From NCBI RefSeq assembly GCF_902459615.1, contig NZ_CABPSA010000002.1, positions 310,001-374,000 on the forward strand: a DNA stretch of 64,000 nucleotides. The letters are read 5' to 3'. Positions 39,768-49,170 of the stretch are shown here, piece after piece. The DNA comes from Pandoraea commovens. Its GTDB lineage: Bacteria; Pseudomonadota; Gammaproteobacteria; Burkholderiales; Burkholderiaceae. Each line of letters opens with the position of its first letter. Position 1 is the stretch's first letter. The translations under genes were made by a program, and so were the position numbers. The notes below the pieces were generated by a model, which did no database searches, was not told where the DNA came from, and saw nothing but the letters and a program-made list of their open reading frames with translations.

Positions 39768-40571
39768 ATGCCTGAATCATCCCCCCACCTCCCCGACGTC
39801 GCAGAATACAACCGCACTGCATGGGATCGCCAGTCGGCGAAGCAATGCGAATGGTCGCGTCCGGTCAGTGAACACGTTATCGCCGCTGCACGCGAAGGCG
39901 ACTGGCGCGTGCATCTCACGCCGTCGCTGCTGCCCGACGGATGGTTGCCGAACAACGTTCGCGGACTTCGCATTCTGTGCCTAGCGTCTGGCGGCGGTCA
40001 GCAAGCGCCTGTGCTTAGCGCTGCCGGTGCAGACGTCACCGTGATGGACATCTCGTCAGCGCAACTCGCCCAGGACGACATGGTCGCGCAACGCGACGGC
40101 CTGACGCTCACGACGCTGCAAGGCGACATGCGTGACCTTTCGATGTTTGAAGACGCTTCATTCGACATCGTCTTCCATCCGATATCGAATCAATACGTGC
40201 CGGATATTCGCCCTGTCTGGCACGAATGCTTTCGCGTGCTTCGCCCGGGCGGTCGACTGCTCAGCAGCTTCTTTAATCCGGTGGTCTTTGTCGCTGACCG
40301 AAATCCCGAGGACGCGAAGCAGGGCATCATTCGCCCGCGCTTCAAAGTGCCGTATTCGGACGTCCGCGATCTGACGCCCGACGAACTCGCCGCGAAGCAA
40401 TCCGCTGGCGACGCGCTCGTCTTCGGTCATAGCCTCAGCGAGCAGATCGCCGGACAACTCGAAGCGGGGTTTGTATTGAAGGGCTTTCTGGAAGACGAGC
40501 AACCGAATCCACGCTTTGTCATCGACCGGTTCATGCCGACATTCATCGCGACCTACGCGATGAAGCTCTGA
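39768..40571 (+). CDS. Class I SAM-dependent methyltransferase
   Basis: A 267-residue methyltransferase. LRILCLASGGGQQAPVLS (about residues 67-84) is motif I binding S-adenosylmethionine, VMDISSAQL the acidic-loop region, and VLRPGGRLLSSF a late motif. The N-terminal about 60 residues (DVAEYNRTAWDRQ) occur in a subgroup of unassigned enzymes. The substrate is unknown. It stands alone and ends 18 bases from the convergent AraC-type gene. Confidence 0.82.
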   Translation: MPESSPHLPDVAEYNRTAWDRQSAKQCEWSRPVSEHVIAAAREGDWRVHLTPSLLPDGWLPNNVRGLRILCLASGGGQQAPVLSAAGADVTVMDISSAQLAQDDMVAQRDGLTLTTLQGDMRDLSMFEDASFDIVFHPISNQYVPDIRPVWHECFRVLRPGGRLLSSFFNPVVFVADRNPEDAKQGIIRPRFKVPYSDVRDLTPDELAAKQSAGDALVFGHSLSEQIAGQLEAGFVLKGFLEDEQPNPRFVIDRFMPTFIATYAMKL

Positions 40572-40589
40572 CGTCGATTCGCCCCCACA

Positions 40590-41423
40590 TCACCCCTGCA
40601 CCGGTATCCAGATCTCCAGCGTTCCCGTGCCGGTGACGGGGTCGAAATCGGCGCTGTAGCGCTCGAAGTCGGGCGCGTCGGCGGCTTGTAGTCCCGACTG
40701 CGGCAGCCACTGGTGCCAGATCGTGTAGACGGTCTTGTGAATCGTCGAGATGTGCCCCTTGTGTTCGAACACGGCGAAGCGTACCGACGGAATCTCCACA
40801 CAGCGGAACGACGCGGGCAAACGATCGCGACGCGTCACTTCCACCCCAGCGATATATTCGAATCCACCGTCGCCATCGGGGTTGCAGCACACCCCGTACG
40901 TCACATCGTTCACCTGATCCGGCACGTGACCGATATGAGGGCCGAAGGCTTGCCAAAGCGCGGGAATGCCCTCGTTGGTCGCGAACGTAAAACGGTCGCT
41001 CATGCCTGCAATCAACATGGGCACGGGTGTCTCGAAGCGCGGCGCGGGCAAGGCGACGAACTCAATCTCTTTCATGCGAAGGGCCTCCACGAGTCTCAAA
41101 CCATCAAGGTGACGACGCGCGCGCAACCGCTCGGGCGTGATGCCGAAAGCGTCGGAGAACGCGCGTGTGAACGCCTCGTGAGAGCCATAACCGGCATCGA
41201 GCGCTACGCCGAGAATGTCCGGTGCACCGTCGGCCAGCGCGTACGCCGCACGCGTCAGACGACGGGCGCGCACATATCGCATCACCGGCCATCCCGTCGT
41301 GACGGAGAACAGGCGCGAGAGCGAGAAGCGAGTCATCTCGCTCGCGTCGGCGATGTGATCGAGCGTCAGCGCGTCACCCAACCGGACTTCGATAAACCAG
41401 AGCGCTTTGGCAACCGGATGCAT
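40590..41423 (-). CDS. AraC-family regulator with GyrI-like effector domain
   Basis: A 277-residue protein of the Rob/SoxS-like layout: an N-terminal double helix-turn-helix (about 10-105, LDHIADASEMTRFSLSRLFS then DAGYGSHEAFTRAFSDAFG) and a C-terminal GyrI-like ligand-binding domain (about 118-277). Such proteins bind hydrophobic ligands and control stress or efflux genes. It is downstream of the sigma-54 activator on the same strand, but has a 76-base gap and no clear shared function. Confidence 0.88.
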   Translation of the reverse strand: MHPVAKALWFIEVRLGDALTLDHIADASEMTRFSLSRLFSVTTGWPVMRYVRARRLTRAAYALADGAPDILGVALDAGYGSHEAFTRAFSDAFGITPERLRARRHLDGLRLVEALRMKEIEFVALPAPRFETPVPMLIAGMSDRFTFATNEGIPALWQAFGPHIGHVPDQVNDVTYGVCCNPDGDGGFEYIAGVEVTRRDRLPASFRCVEIPSVRFAVFEHKGHISTIHKTVYTIWHQWLPQSGLQAADAPDFERYSADFDPVTGTGTLEIWIPVQG

Positions 41424-41499
41424 GGTAATTCCGAGAACGTGTCGGCGTGACTATAGGGCAACGCTAATGCGCTGATTTGATCGTTCTTGCGTGCCAAGC

Positions 41500-43512
41500 T
41501 CATTCGCTGGATTTCATCAATCGCCAGAGCGTCGTGCGGCCGATCCCCAGCGCGCGGGCGGCGGCGGCGCGATTGCCGCTGGCGGCTTGCAAGGCGGCAA
41601 GGGCGGCTTCGCGCGAGACGGCTTCACGTGGGCCAGCGTCCGCCGATGAGGATGCCAGCGACGGGTCATCGCCCCTGCGCTTCTGCGCACCGAGTCGCGC
41701 CAACTCCGGAAACACCTCGTGAAGCGTCTGTGCGTGACGCGCGACGTCGGTATCGAGGTAGATGGCCGCACGCGCCAGCAGATTTTCCAGTTCGCGCACG
41801 TTGCCCGGCCAGTCATAGCGATCGAACAGCGGTGCGAGCACGTCGAGAATGGGCTTCGACGCTCGCGCGTCCAATCCGTAATGCGCAGCGCTTCGCGCAA
41901 GCAATGTCTGCGCGAGCAGACGAATGTCGTCGCGACGCTCCCTCAGTGCAGGCAACGTCACTTGCAGAAGATTCAGACGGAAGTAGAGATCGGCACGGAA
42001 GCGTCCCTCGGCGACCAGCGCGTTGAGATCTCGATGCGTGGCGGCGATCACGCGCACGTCTACCGGCACCGGACGCCCCGAGCCCAGCCGCATTACCTCG
42101 CGCTCCTGCAATACGCGCAGCAGTCGGCTTTGCATCGCCGCTGGCATCTCGCCGATCTCGTCGAGAAAGATGGTCCCCGTGTGCGCGATCTCGAACAGCC
42201 CGGCCTTACCACCGCGGCGCGCCCCCGTGAACGCCCCCTCATCGTGCCCGAACAACTCGCTCTCGATCAGTCCCTCCGGTAACGCCGCACAGTTGAAGGC
42301 GACGAACGGATTGCCGCGTCTTGCGCTCGCGTTGTGAATCCCCTGCGCCACCAGCTCTTTCCCTGTGCCGCTCTCGCCCGTCAGCAGTACCGTCGCGTCG
42401 TGCGCGGCCCCCGCGCGGGCGAGACGTCGCACCTTCTCGATCTGCGGCGAGTCGCCGACCAGTTCGACAAGCTCGTGCTTCGCCACGAGATGCTTCGGAC
42501 GCTGCGTCGTGCGAAGCGACCGGTCGATGCGCTGCGCCATCTGTGCGTCCTGCACGGTGACCACTGCCCCCGAGCGCATGCCGTGCTCGTAGATCGGCAC
42601 GCAACTCGTGATTAACGCGCGCCCGTCGATATGCGCCAGCCGCTCCTCGACGGCAACGCCATCGTCCGACAACTCGCGGAGCAACGGTCCAAGCTTGCGC
42701 GTGAGTTCGAACTGGCGCGCGCCGTGCGTGGCGACCCGCTCGGCGTCGACCCCCAGCAGCGTGAACATCGCCGGATTCACCGCTTCGAGCTGACCGTTGT
42801 CGTCGAACGCCGCGACGCCGTCGCGCATATGCGCCACGATGGTGTTCAGACGCATGCGTTTCGATTCTTTCTCGCGACTCACGCGGGCGAGTTCCACCGA
42901 GCGCTCGAAGGCTTCTTCCACCGCGCCGAGCGAGTAGAGGAAGACGTGTTCAAGCCCGGCCTCCTGCGCGAAATCGCACGCCATGCCGGGGCCGATGATG
43001 ACCTTGCAGCCCTGCGCCGCCAGCGTGTCGACGGCGTCCTGCACCTCGTCGACGGAGCGGTACGCGCGCTGACGGATCTGGATCCTGAGCAACTGCCCGA
43101 GGTCGTCCAGTTCGCGTGAGACGGTCTCGTGCAGCACGAGACCGAGCGGCTGGTCGGGCCAGGTCGTCGTCGCACGCGTGATGGCGCTGAGCACGTCGAA
43201 GCCGTTGACCTTGACCGTCACGACCGGCACGGCGAGGTTCTCGCGCAGATACGCGCCGTTCGACCCGGCGGCGAGCACCACGTCGACCGCCCCCGACTCC
43301 ACATACGACTGCAACGCCGTGACCGCCGCGCCATAGCCTTCACGTACGGAGTAGAAGCGCGCGCGGTCGGTGTAACGCGGGGCGACCGTTTCGCAAAGCG
43401 TCTGCAAGCGGCTGATGCTCACGAGCGCGATGCCCGGGCGACGGGATCGAGGATCGAGTGGCGCGGGCGCGACGTGGTGTGGCGGCACCGCACCGGAATG
43501 GCTGGGGGGCAT
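41500..43512 (-). CDS. prpR: PrpR-like sigma-54-dependent activator
   Basis: A 670-residue enhancer-binding protein with the domain order of PrpR: an N-terminal PrpR_N sensor (about 30-190), a PAS-type segment (about 215-300), an AAA+ sigma-54 interaction domain (Walker A GESGTGKE, the sigma-contact loop EGAFTGARRGG, FLDEIGEMP) and a C-terminal Fis-type helix-turn-helix (GNRAAAARALGIGRTTLWRLM). GGAGA lies before the ATG at 43512. It is divergent from a lyase gene that carries a sigma-54 promoter. The ligand may not be 2-methylcitrate, since prpC is absent here and the lyase is atypical. Confidence 0.88.
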   Translation of the reverse strand: MPPSHSGAVPPHHVAPAPLDPRSRRPGIALVSISRLQTLCETVAPRYTDRARFYSVREGYGAAVTALQSYVESGAVDVVLAAGSNGAYLRENLAVPVVTVKVNGFDVLSAITRATTTWPDQPLGLVLHETVSRELDDLGQLLRIQIRQRAYRSVDEVQDAVDTLAAQGCKVIIGPGMACDFAQEAGLEHVFLYSLGAVEEAFERSVELARVSREKESKRMRLNTIVAHMRDGVAAFDDNGQLEAVNPAMFTLLGVDAERVATHGARQFELTRKLGPLLRELSDDGVAVEERLAHIDGRALITSCVPIYEHGMRSGAVVTVQDAQMAQRIDRSLRTTQRPKHLVAKHELVELVGDSPQIEKVRRLARAGAAHDATVLLTGESGTGKELVAQGIHNASARRGNPFVAFNCAALPEGLIESELFGHDEGAFTGARRGGKAGLFEIAHTGTIFLDEIGEMPAAMQSRLLRVLQEREVMRLGSGRPVPVDVRVIAATHRDLNALVAEGRFRADLYFRLNLLQVTLPALRERRDDIRLLAQTLLARSAAHYGLDARASKPILDVLAPLFDRYDWPGNVRELENLLARAAIYLDTDVARHAQTLHEVFPELARLGAQKRRGDDPSLASSSADAGPREAVSREAALAALQAASGNRAAAARALGIGRTTLWRLMKSSE

Positions 43513-43544
43513 GACGTTGTCTCCGGACTGCTCTGACGGCTCGA

Positions 43545-43580
43545 TGGAACGTTTCAAAAAGTGTTTCATGAAACGTTCCA
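43545..43580. promoter_or_regulatory. Large palindromic upstream activating sequence
   Basis: TGGAACGTTTCA (43545-43556) is mirrored exactly by TGAAACGTTCCA (43569-43580). The second arm also overlaps a smaller palindrome GTTTCATGAAAC (43563-43574). It lies about 120 bases upstream of the sigma-54 promoter, a normal enhancer distance, and next to the start of the activator gene, so it likely binds that protein. Confidence 0.75.
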
Positions 43581-43683
43581 AATTTTGTTCGCCGATTTTG
43601 CCACATCCGCAGAAAACGGACTTCCTAGCGCAAGTCGCTGATTCGACGACGGAATTTTCGGCATTCTCAAGTGATGCCGCGCC

Positions 43684-43699
43684 TGGCACGCAGATTGCG
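43684..43699 (+). promoter_or_regulatory. Sigma-54 promoter of the lyase gene
   Basis: TGGCACGCAGATTGCG matches the -24/-12 consensus TGGCAC-N5-TTGC at every key base, with the GG and GC pairs 10 bases apart. It lies 45 bases before the start codon at 43744. Confidence 0.88.
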
Positions 43700-43743
43700 A
43701 ACGGTATCTCCATTTACCGATAACTCACACGGAGACCGTCATC

Positions 43744-44625
43744 ATGACTACTGCGACTGCACAACGCCGCGCCGAATTCCGCCGTAAGGTCGAGGCCCGA
43801 CAGGGTCTGCTTGTGCCCGGCGCTTTCAATGCCCTTTCGGCACGCGTCATCGAAGACGCCGGTTTCGAGGCGCTTTATCTGACCGGCGCGGGCGTCACCA
43901 ACATGTCGCTCGGTCTGCCCGATCTGGCATTCGTCGGACTGTCCGAGATGGCCGAACACACGGCGCGCGTGCGCGATGCCGTGTCGCTGCCGATCATCGT
44001 CGACGCCGACACCGGCTTCGGCAACGCGCTGAACGTGCGTCACACGGTGCGCGTGCTGGAGCGCAGCGGTGCGGATGCCATCCAGTTCGAAGATCAGGTG
44101 CTGCCCAAGAAGTGCGGCCATTTCAACGGTAAGGCCGTGATCTCTGCCGACGAGATGGTGGGCAAGCTCCACGCCGCCGTCGATGCTCGCGAAGACGGCA
44201 ACCTGCAAATCATCGCGCGCACCGATGCAGCTGCCGTCGAAGGGATCGAAGCGGCTATCGAGCGCGGCCGTCGTTTCATCGAAGCCGGTGCCGACATCCT
44301 CTTCATCGAAGCGACGGAGACGCTGGCCGACATCGAACGTCTGCCCGCCCTGTTCGACCGTCCGCAACTGATCAACATCGTCATCGGCGGAAAGACGCCG
44401 ACGCAATCGCAGCCGCGTCTGGCCGAACTGGGCTACGGCATCGTGCTGTACGCGAACGCCGCGCTGCAAAGCGCCGTGCTCGGAATGCAGAAAGCGCTCG
44501 GCACGCTGCGCGACAGCGGGCGTCTGGACGAAGACCCGTCGCTCGTGGTGCCGTTTGCGGAGCGTCAGCGTCTGGTGAACAAGCCGTTCTACGACGCCCT
44601 CGACAAAAAGTACGCCGCCGACTGA
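43744..44625 (+). CDS. Isocitrate lyase/PEP mutase family lyase (methylisocitrate-lyase-like)
   Basis: A 293-residue TIM-barrel enzyme. The catalytic loop KKCGHFNGK (about 117-125) has the lyase cysteine, and DADTGFGN with EDQ supply metal-binding acids. True PrpB enzymes usually carry a NITEFG-like segment; here the equivalent is NIVIGGKTPT, closer to 2,3-dimethylmalate lyase or related C-C lyases. So 2-methylisocitrate, dimethylmalate or another 2-hydroxy diacid are all possible substrates. It is expressed from a sigma-54 promoter under the divergent PrpR-like activator, and is followed by a transporter gene. Confidence 0.75.
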   Translation: MTTATAQRRAEFRRKVEARQGLLVPGAFNALSARVIEDAGFEALYLTGAGVTNMSLGLPDLAFVGLSEMAEHTARVRDAVSLPIIVDADTGFGNALNVRHTVRVLERSGADAIQFEDQVLPKKCGHFNGKAVISADEMVGKLHAAVDAREDGNLQIIARTDAAAVEGIEAAIERGRRFIEAGADILFIEATETLADIERLPALFDRPQLINIVIGGKTPTQSQPRLAELGYGIVLYANAALQSAVLGMQKALGTLRDSGRLDEDPSLVVPFAERQRLVNKPFYDALDKKYAAD

Positions 44626-44764
44626 CCGGTACCGCTTTCGACATTCGCAAGTAGGTGACGCATCGATTCGGGTGCGTCGCCGGTTCTATCCCAAGCCGCA
44701 CCGCAATGCCGCAATTCCGCATCACTGCAAGACGGCATCAAACAAAAAGTATCGGAGACAGATT

Positions 44765-46093
44765 GTGACGCCCCCCTCGGATTCCCTCACCGCACGTCAA
44801 CCGCATTCCCGCAACGCTTCCACCGCCACCACTCGCGCCCCCGTCAAGATAGGCTCCATCGTCGGCGGCCTTGCGGGCAACCTGATCGAGTGGTACGACT
44901 TTCTCGCCTACAGCATCTTCTCGATCTATTTCGCGAAGGCCTTTTTCCCCGGCGACAACCCGACCGTCCAGCTGATGAACACGGCAGCCATTGCGGCGGT
45001 CGGTTATGTGGCGCGTCCGTTGGGTAGCTGGCTCATCGGCCTGTACGCCGACCGTCGCGGCCGCAAGGCGGCCCTCACGGGCTCGGTGCTGGCGATGAGC
45101 GTCGGCTCGATGATGATCGCGCTCACGCCCGGTTACGCGACTATCGGCATCTTCGCGCCTATCGTGCTGATCGCGGCACGCCTGCTGCAAGGTCTGTCGA
45201 TGGGCGGCGAGTACGGCACCAGCGCGACGTATCTGAGCGAAGTCGCGCCGGAGAACCGCAAGGGCTTCTTCCTCGGCTTCCTGCAAGTGAGCGTGGTGGC
45301 GGGGCAACTCGTCGCACTGGGGCTCATGCTGGTGATGCAGCGCTGGTTGCTGACGGCCGAGCAGATCGAACACTGGGGATGGCGTATTCCGTTCGTGCTG
45401 GGCGGCGTGCTGGCGCTGTTCGCGTTGTACATGCGTCGCAACGTGACGGAGAGCGAGGCGTTCGTCGACAGCGCGAAGAAGCGCGAGACGTCGATTGCAC
45501 GCGAGGTGTTCGCACACTGGCGTCAGATTCTGCTTGCCATCGGTATCACCATCGGCGGCACGGTCGCGTTCTACACGTTCACCGTCTACATGCAGAAGTT
45601 CCTGGTGAACTCGGTCGGCCTCACGAAAGAGACGTCGACGTTCGTCTCCACGCTCGCCCTGCTGCTGTACATGCCGCTGCAACCGCTGTTCGGGCTGCTG
45701 TCGGACGTGATCGGCCGTCGCAAGGTGCTGATGATCTTCGGCGTGAGCACCACGCTCTTCTCCGTGCCGCTCTTCACGGCGCTCGCCCACACGAAAGACC
45801 CGCTGGTGGCGTTTGCACTGTCGTTCGCCGGACTGGTGATGCTCTCGGGCTTTACATCGGTGCACATGCTGGCGAAAACCGAACTGTTCCCGCCGCGCAT
45901 TCGTGCCCTTGCCGTGGGCTTCCCGTACGCGCTGACGACAGCGATTCTCGGCGGCACGACGGAGTTCGTGGCGCTGCGCTTCAAGGCGAGCGGTCACGAG
46001 TCGTATTTCTATTGGTACGTGACGATCTGCGCGGCGATCTCGCTCGTCGTCTATCTCAAGATGCCGGAGACGCGCGGTCGCAAGTTCGACTGA
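44765..46093 (+). CDS. MHS-family MFS transporter (dicarboxylate/osmolyte type)
   Basis: A 442-residue proton symporter with 12 helices. GNLIEWYDFLAYSIFSIYFAKAF and the loop LYADRRGRKAAL (MFS motif A) mark the metabolite:H+ symporter group that includes KgtP, ShiA and ProP. The GTG at 44765 is chosen, with GGAGA 8 bases before it. It lies 139 bases after the lyase gene and is probably co-transcribed, so it may import that enzyme's substrate. Confidence 0.85.
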   Translation: MTPPSDSLTARQPHSRNASTATTRAPVKIGSIVGGLAGNLIEWYDFLAYSIFSIYFAKAFFPGDNPTVQLMNTAAIAAVGYVARPLGSWLIGLYADRRGRKAALTGSVLAMSVGSMMIALTPGYATIGIFAPIVLIAARLLQGLSMGGEYGTSATYLSEVAPENRKGFFLGFLQVSVVAGQLVALGLMLVMQRWLLTAEQIEHWGWRIPFVLGGVLALFALYMRRNVTESEAFVDSAKKRETSIAREVFAHWRQILLAIGITIGGTVAFYTFTVYMQKFLVNSVGLTKETSTFVSTLALLLYMPLQPLFGLLSDVIGRRKVLMIFGVSTTLFSVPLFTALAHTKDPLVAFALSFAGLVMLSGFTSVHMLAKTELFPPRIRALAVGFPYALTTAILGGTTEFVALRFKASGHESYFYWYVTICAAISLVVYLKMPETRGRKFD

Positions 46094-46224
46094 GACCTTT
46101 CCCGCGCGTTTTGACGGGCAGATTCCCAGCTTCCGCCGGATTCGCGAAATCCGGTGACGGATCCGCAAAGTGCGTTGGCCCACGCGTGGCATCGTGGGCC
46201 GACTATTGCTGCGGAGTTCCGCCC

Positions 46225-46761
46225 ATGATGCCGTCGCCGATCCTCGACCTCAGTCTTGTCCTGCCCTCCGATGCGGAGGAGTTGTGCCGCGGGAGTCTGA
46301 CGCCAGATGTGGCGTGCGATCTCGAAGGTGCGTTCAATGTCCCCGGACCGTCGTGGTCACTGCCATTTCCGACCGTGCCGCCTGACACCGACACGGCGTT
46401 TCGATTCCAGACCGATTTTCTGGGACTGGGCGACGATGCGTACAACGACATCATCACGCAATGGATCTGCGCCGTGCAGCACGGGAGCGGCACGTCAGCC
46501 TGGCGCGCGTTCGTTGCCCGATGGCAAATGCGTATTCCGGGCGAGCATGGCCGCTACACGCTGTTCGGGTTTCTGATGCAGAAGTTCGGCAGGATCGACA
46601 TGCGCCTTCGCCCCGCCGCGCTCGAATGCTTTCTGACGGATGGCCCCGACGGGCGTGCGGCGGTGCAACGTCACTGGCACCGGGTCGGCCTGGGGACGTT
46701 CTCGCGCGAGCACTGGCCGCGGGTGCAACGGCTGCTGCGCCGGGCAGGCATGCTGCGGTGA
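46225..46761 (+). CDS. Hypothetical protein (178 aa)
   Basis: Starts at ATG 46225 (MMPSPILDLSL) with CGGAG 9 bases upstream. The product is soluble, with no signal peptide or membrane helix. Trp and Arg are common in the C-terminal half (WRAFVARWQMRIPG, HWHRVGLGTFSREHWPRVQRLLRRAG). I do not recognise a family. The gene has normal codon use and lies between the MHS transporter and tRNA-Leu, 131 bases after the former. Confidence 0.55.
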   Translation: MMPSPILDLSLVLPSDAEELCRGSLTPDVACDLEGAFNVPGPSWSLPFPTVPPDTDTAFRFQTDFLGLGDDAYNDIITQWICAVQHGSGTSAWRAFVARWQMRIPGEHGRYTLFGFLMQKFGRIDMRLRPAALECFLTDGPDGRAAVQRHWHRVGLGTFSREHWPRVQRLLRRAGMLR

Positions 46762-46795
46762 CTGGCACCGAAGAAGCGTGACGCAGAAAACGAAA

Positions 46796-46826
46796 AAGGC
46801 AGAAGACCTTTCGATCTTCTGCCTTC
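46796..46826 (-). terminator. Terminator of tRNA-Leu
   Basis: AAGGCAGAAGA and TCTTCTGCCTT form a perfect 11-bp stem; in minus-strand sense a TTTT-rich tract follows directly. It also lies just past the convergent 178-residue gene. Confidence 0.88.
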
Positions 46827-46834
46827 TGAAACCT

Positions 46835-46919
46835 TGGTGCCGACGGCGAGACTCGAACTCGCACAGCTTTCGCCACTACCCCCTCAAGATAGCGTGTCTA
46901 CCAATTTCACCACGTCGGC
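46835..46919 (-). tRNA. tRNA-Leu (anticodon GAG)
   Basis: On the minus strand the 85-base gene runs from GCCGACG to CGTCGGC plus ACCA, including the encoded CCA. The acceptor arms pair fully. The anticodon arm is CTATC, loop TTGAGGG, GGTAG, giving anticodon GAG. A long variable arm (GTGGCGAAAGCTGTG region) is typical of leucine tRNAs, and GTTCGAGTC forms the T loop. Confidence 0.96.
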
Positions 46920-46940
46920 TTTGTCCTGCAAGGGAGCGCG

Positions 46941-46969
46941 ATTGTAACGGGAAAATTGGATTTTGTGAA
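46941..46969 (-). promoter_or_regulatory. Sigma-70 promoter of tRNA-Leu
   Basis: In minus-strand sense TTCACA (-35, 46964-46969) and TACAAT (-10, 46941-46946) are separated by 17 bases. The -10 is about 21 bases from the mature 5' end. Confidence 0.7.
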
Positions 46970-47054
46970 TGCTTCGCGCGCCGCGCAACCGTCTTGCGCG
47001 CGCGACGCGCTCACTACCGACACACCGCCTGGGGAGATATACGTGCGGTATATC

Positions 47055-48941
47055 TCAGGCCGCCAGCCGTTGCGACCCGCTGACAACCGTCAGCGCCGGT
47101 GTGTGGATGCCGCCGAAGCCGTGCGAATCCATGGCGTGTCCTTCGCGCAGACGGAAGCGGGCCACCGTCTCCGCCAGCATGCGCGCCTGCTCGCTGAGCA
47201 TGGCTGATGCGGCCGCCGACTCTTCCACCAGCGCGGCGTTCTGCTGCGTCGCCTGATCCATCTCCGACACCGACCGGTCGATCTGGCTGATGCCCGCGCT
47301 TTGCTCGGTCATCGCGCCGTGAATCTCGCTCACCAGACGCTGGACGCGCGTGATGCCGTCGACGATCTCATGCATCGTGGTGCCGGCCGCCTGCACGCGT
47401 TCCGTGCCGCTCTTCACGTTCTGAACCGACGTCTCGATCAGGCCCTTGATTTCCTGTGCGGCGGCGGCGCTGCGTTGTGCCAGCGTACGCACTTCGCCCG
47501 CGACCACGGCAAAGCCGCGGCCCTGCTCGCCCGCGCGTGCCGCTTCCACGGCGGCGTTGAGCGCCAGGATGTTCGTCTGGAAGGCAATGCCGTCGATCAC
47601 GCTGATGATTTCCGTAATGCGCTCCGACGACTGCGTAATGGCGGCCATCGTGCCCACGGCGTCGGTGACGACCTGGCCTCCGCGTGCGGCGGCGGCGCTC
47701 GCGTCGTTGGCCAGTCGCGTCGCATGCTCGGCGGTGTCGGCCGTCTGCTTGACGCTCGACGTCAGTTCGGTGAGCGCGGACGACGTCTCCTGCAACGATC
47801 CGGCCGATGCTTCGGTGCGCTGCGACAGATCGCGGTTGCCCATTTCGATCTCGCTCGTGGCCGACGTCATCGACGATACGCCGGTGCGCACATCGAGCAT
47901 GACCGTGCTGATCTTATCAACGAAGGCGTTGAACGACTTCGAGATCTGCGCGACTTCGTCATGACCGGTGACGTCCAGACGTTGGGTCATGTCGCCGTCG
48001 CCCGAGCCGATGGTGTCCATCGCATCGCGCACGATCGACAGGCGCTTGAAGGCGCGCGACGTGAAGATCGAGGCGATGAGCAGGGCGACGAGCGTGAGCA
48101 CCACCAGCGTGACGATGGTAGCCGTGAGCACGTGCGTGAGACCCGACGTGGCTTCCGCGCGGTCGAGCGCGACCACCAGATACCAGTCGGTGCCGGGAAT
48201 GCGCTTGGCCTTGAGCAGCTTGACCGCGCCGGACAGGTCCATCGATACCGGCGCCGCGCCGTCGGCGGCCATGCCGGGCAGCGAGTCGGCGGTGAGCGTG
48301 GCGGAGACGTCGGTCGACGGCTTGAGCGAGTACTTGCTGTCCGGGTGAGCGATCACCTGACCGTCGCTGGCGACGACCAGCGCGAGGCTCGACGGCGTGG
48401 GGTGAACGGCCTTGATGATGTCCTGCACGCCGGTAAGCGCAACCGCACCGCTGATCGCACCGGTCGTCTGACCGTCGCGCACGAGCGGCGCAGTGAAGGC
48501 CACGTAAGGAATGCCCGTCGACGAATCGCCGTACGGCTTGGTGACGGTCAGCTTACCGGCTGCGACCGCGCTCTTGTACCAGGGGCGCGCGGTCGGATCG
48601 TAGTCCGCCGGGGTGGGCGCGGTGGAGAAGAACGTTTTGTCCGACCAGCCGATGCTGGTGATCGGGAAGTCGTTGGTCTTGCCCATGAGCTTCACGAGGC
48701 CGGTGGGGTCACCCTTTTCCACCACTTGCGACGTGGCGACGACCGCCTGCGCCTTGTCGGCCGCCCAGCGCTCGACGGTGCCCGCGTTGCCGTTAGCCAC
48801 GGCCGAGAGCGTGTGCTCGATGCTGGACATCATGCTGTCGCGCACGATCACGTAGGTCGTGACGCCTGAGAGGATCAGCGCGCCCACGACCGTCAGACAG
48901 GTGATGAGCAGAATCCGGGTTCGCAACGAAGTGACTTTCAT
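47055..48941 (-). CDS. Methyl-accepting chemotaxis protein with Cache sensor
   Basis: A 628-residue chemoreceptor. A membrane helix (about 8-30) and a second (about 275-297) bracket a periplasmic Cache domain ([26 protein letters not shown]), which in relatives binds amino acids or small acids. A HAMP domain follows (about 298-355), then the signalling hairpin with the conserved tip [21 protein letters not shown]. There is no C-terminal NWETF-type tether. An inverted repeat GAGATATA/TATATCTC (47034-47056) overlaps its stop codon. Confidence 0.94.
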   Translation of the reverse strand: MKVTSLRTRILLITCLTVVGALILSGVTTYVIVRDSMMSSIEHTLSAVANGNAGTVERWAADKAQAVVATSQVVEKGDPTGLVKLMGKTNDFPITSIGWSDKTFFSTAPTPADYDPTARPWYKSAVAAGKLTVTKPYGDSSTGIPYVAFTAPLVRDGQTTGAISGAVALTGVQDIIKAVHPTPSSLALVVASDGQVIAHPDSKYSLKPSTDVSATLTADSLPGMAADGAAPVSMDLSGAVKLLKAKRIPGTDWYLVVALDRAEATSGLTHVLTATIVTLVVLTLVALLIASIFTSRAFKRLSIVRDAMDTIGSGDGDMTQRLDVTGHDEVAQISKSFNAFVDKISTVMLDVRTGVSSMTSATSEIEMGNRDLSQRTEASAGSLQETSSALTELTSSVKQTADTAEHATRLANDASAAAARGGQVVTDAVGTMAAITQSSERITEIISVIDGIAFQTNILALNAAVEAARAGEQGRGFAVVAGEVRTLAQRSAAAAQEIKGLIETSVQNVKSGTERVQAAGTTMHEIVDGITRVQRLVSEIHGAMTEQSAGISQIDRSVSEMDQATQQNAALVEESAAASAMLSEQARMLAETVARFRLREGHAMDSHGFGGIHTPALTVVSGSQRLAA

Positions 48942-49170
48942 GGGCTTTCATCGGTAGGCCCGCGTGCGAGCCGTTGATTGGGGGCGGCCGCTCAGGCGAT
49001 TTGGGGGCACCCGAGCAGCGAAACAGTGATTCCATTACGTCCTTGCTCTCTGGGCTTACGGCTGGGTGGCGCAATAACTTTAGTGAGCAGGAATCAACGC
49101 CCGTGTGCTGCGCTTCAACGGCGGGTCCGATGCCCTTCAACGGTGCTTTCTACCGGTAGCTTTCTATTTC

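Noticed and set aside
43744-44625. Naming the lyase prpB outright
   Set aside because: The NITEFG-like segment of true PrpB is replaced and prpC is absent, so only the superfamily can be supported.
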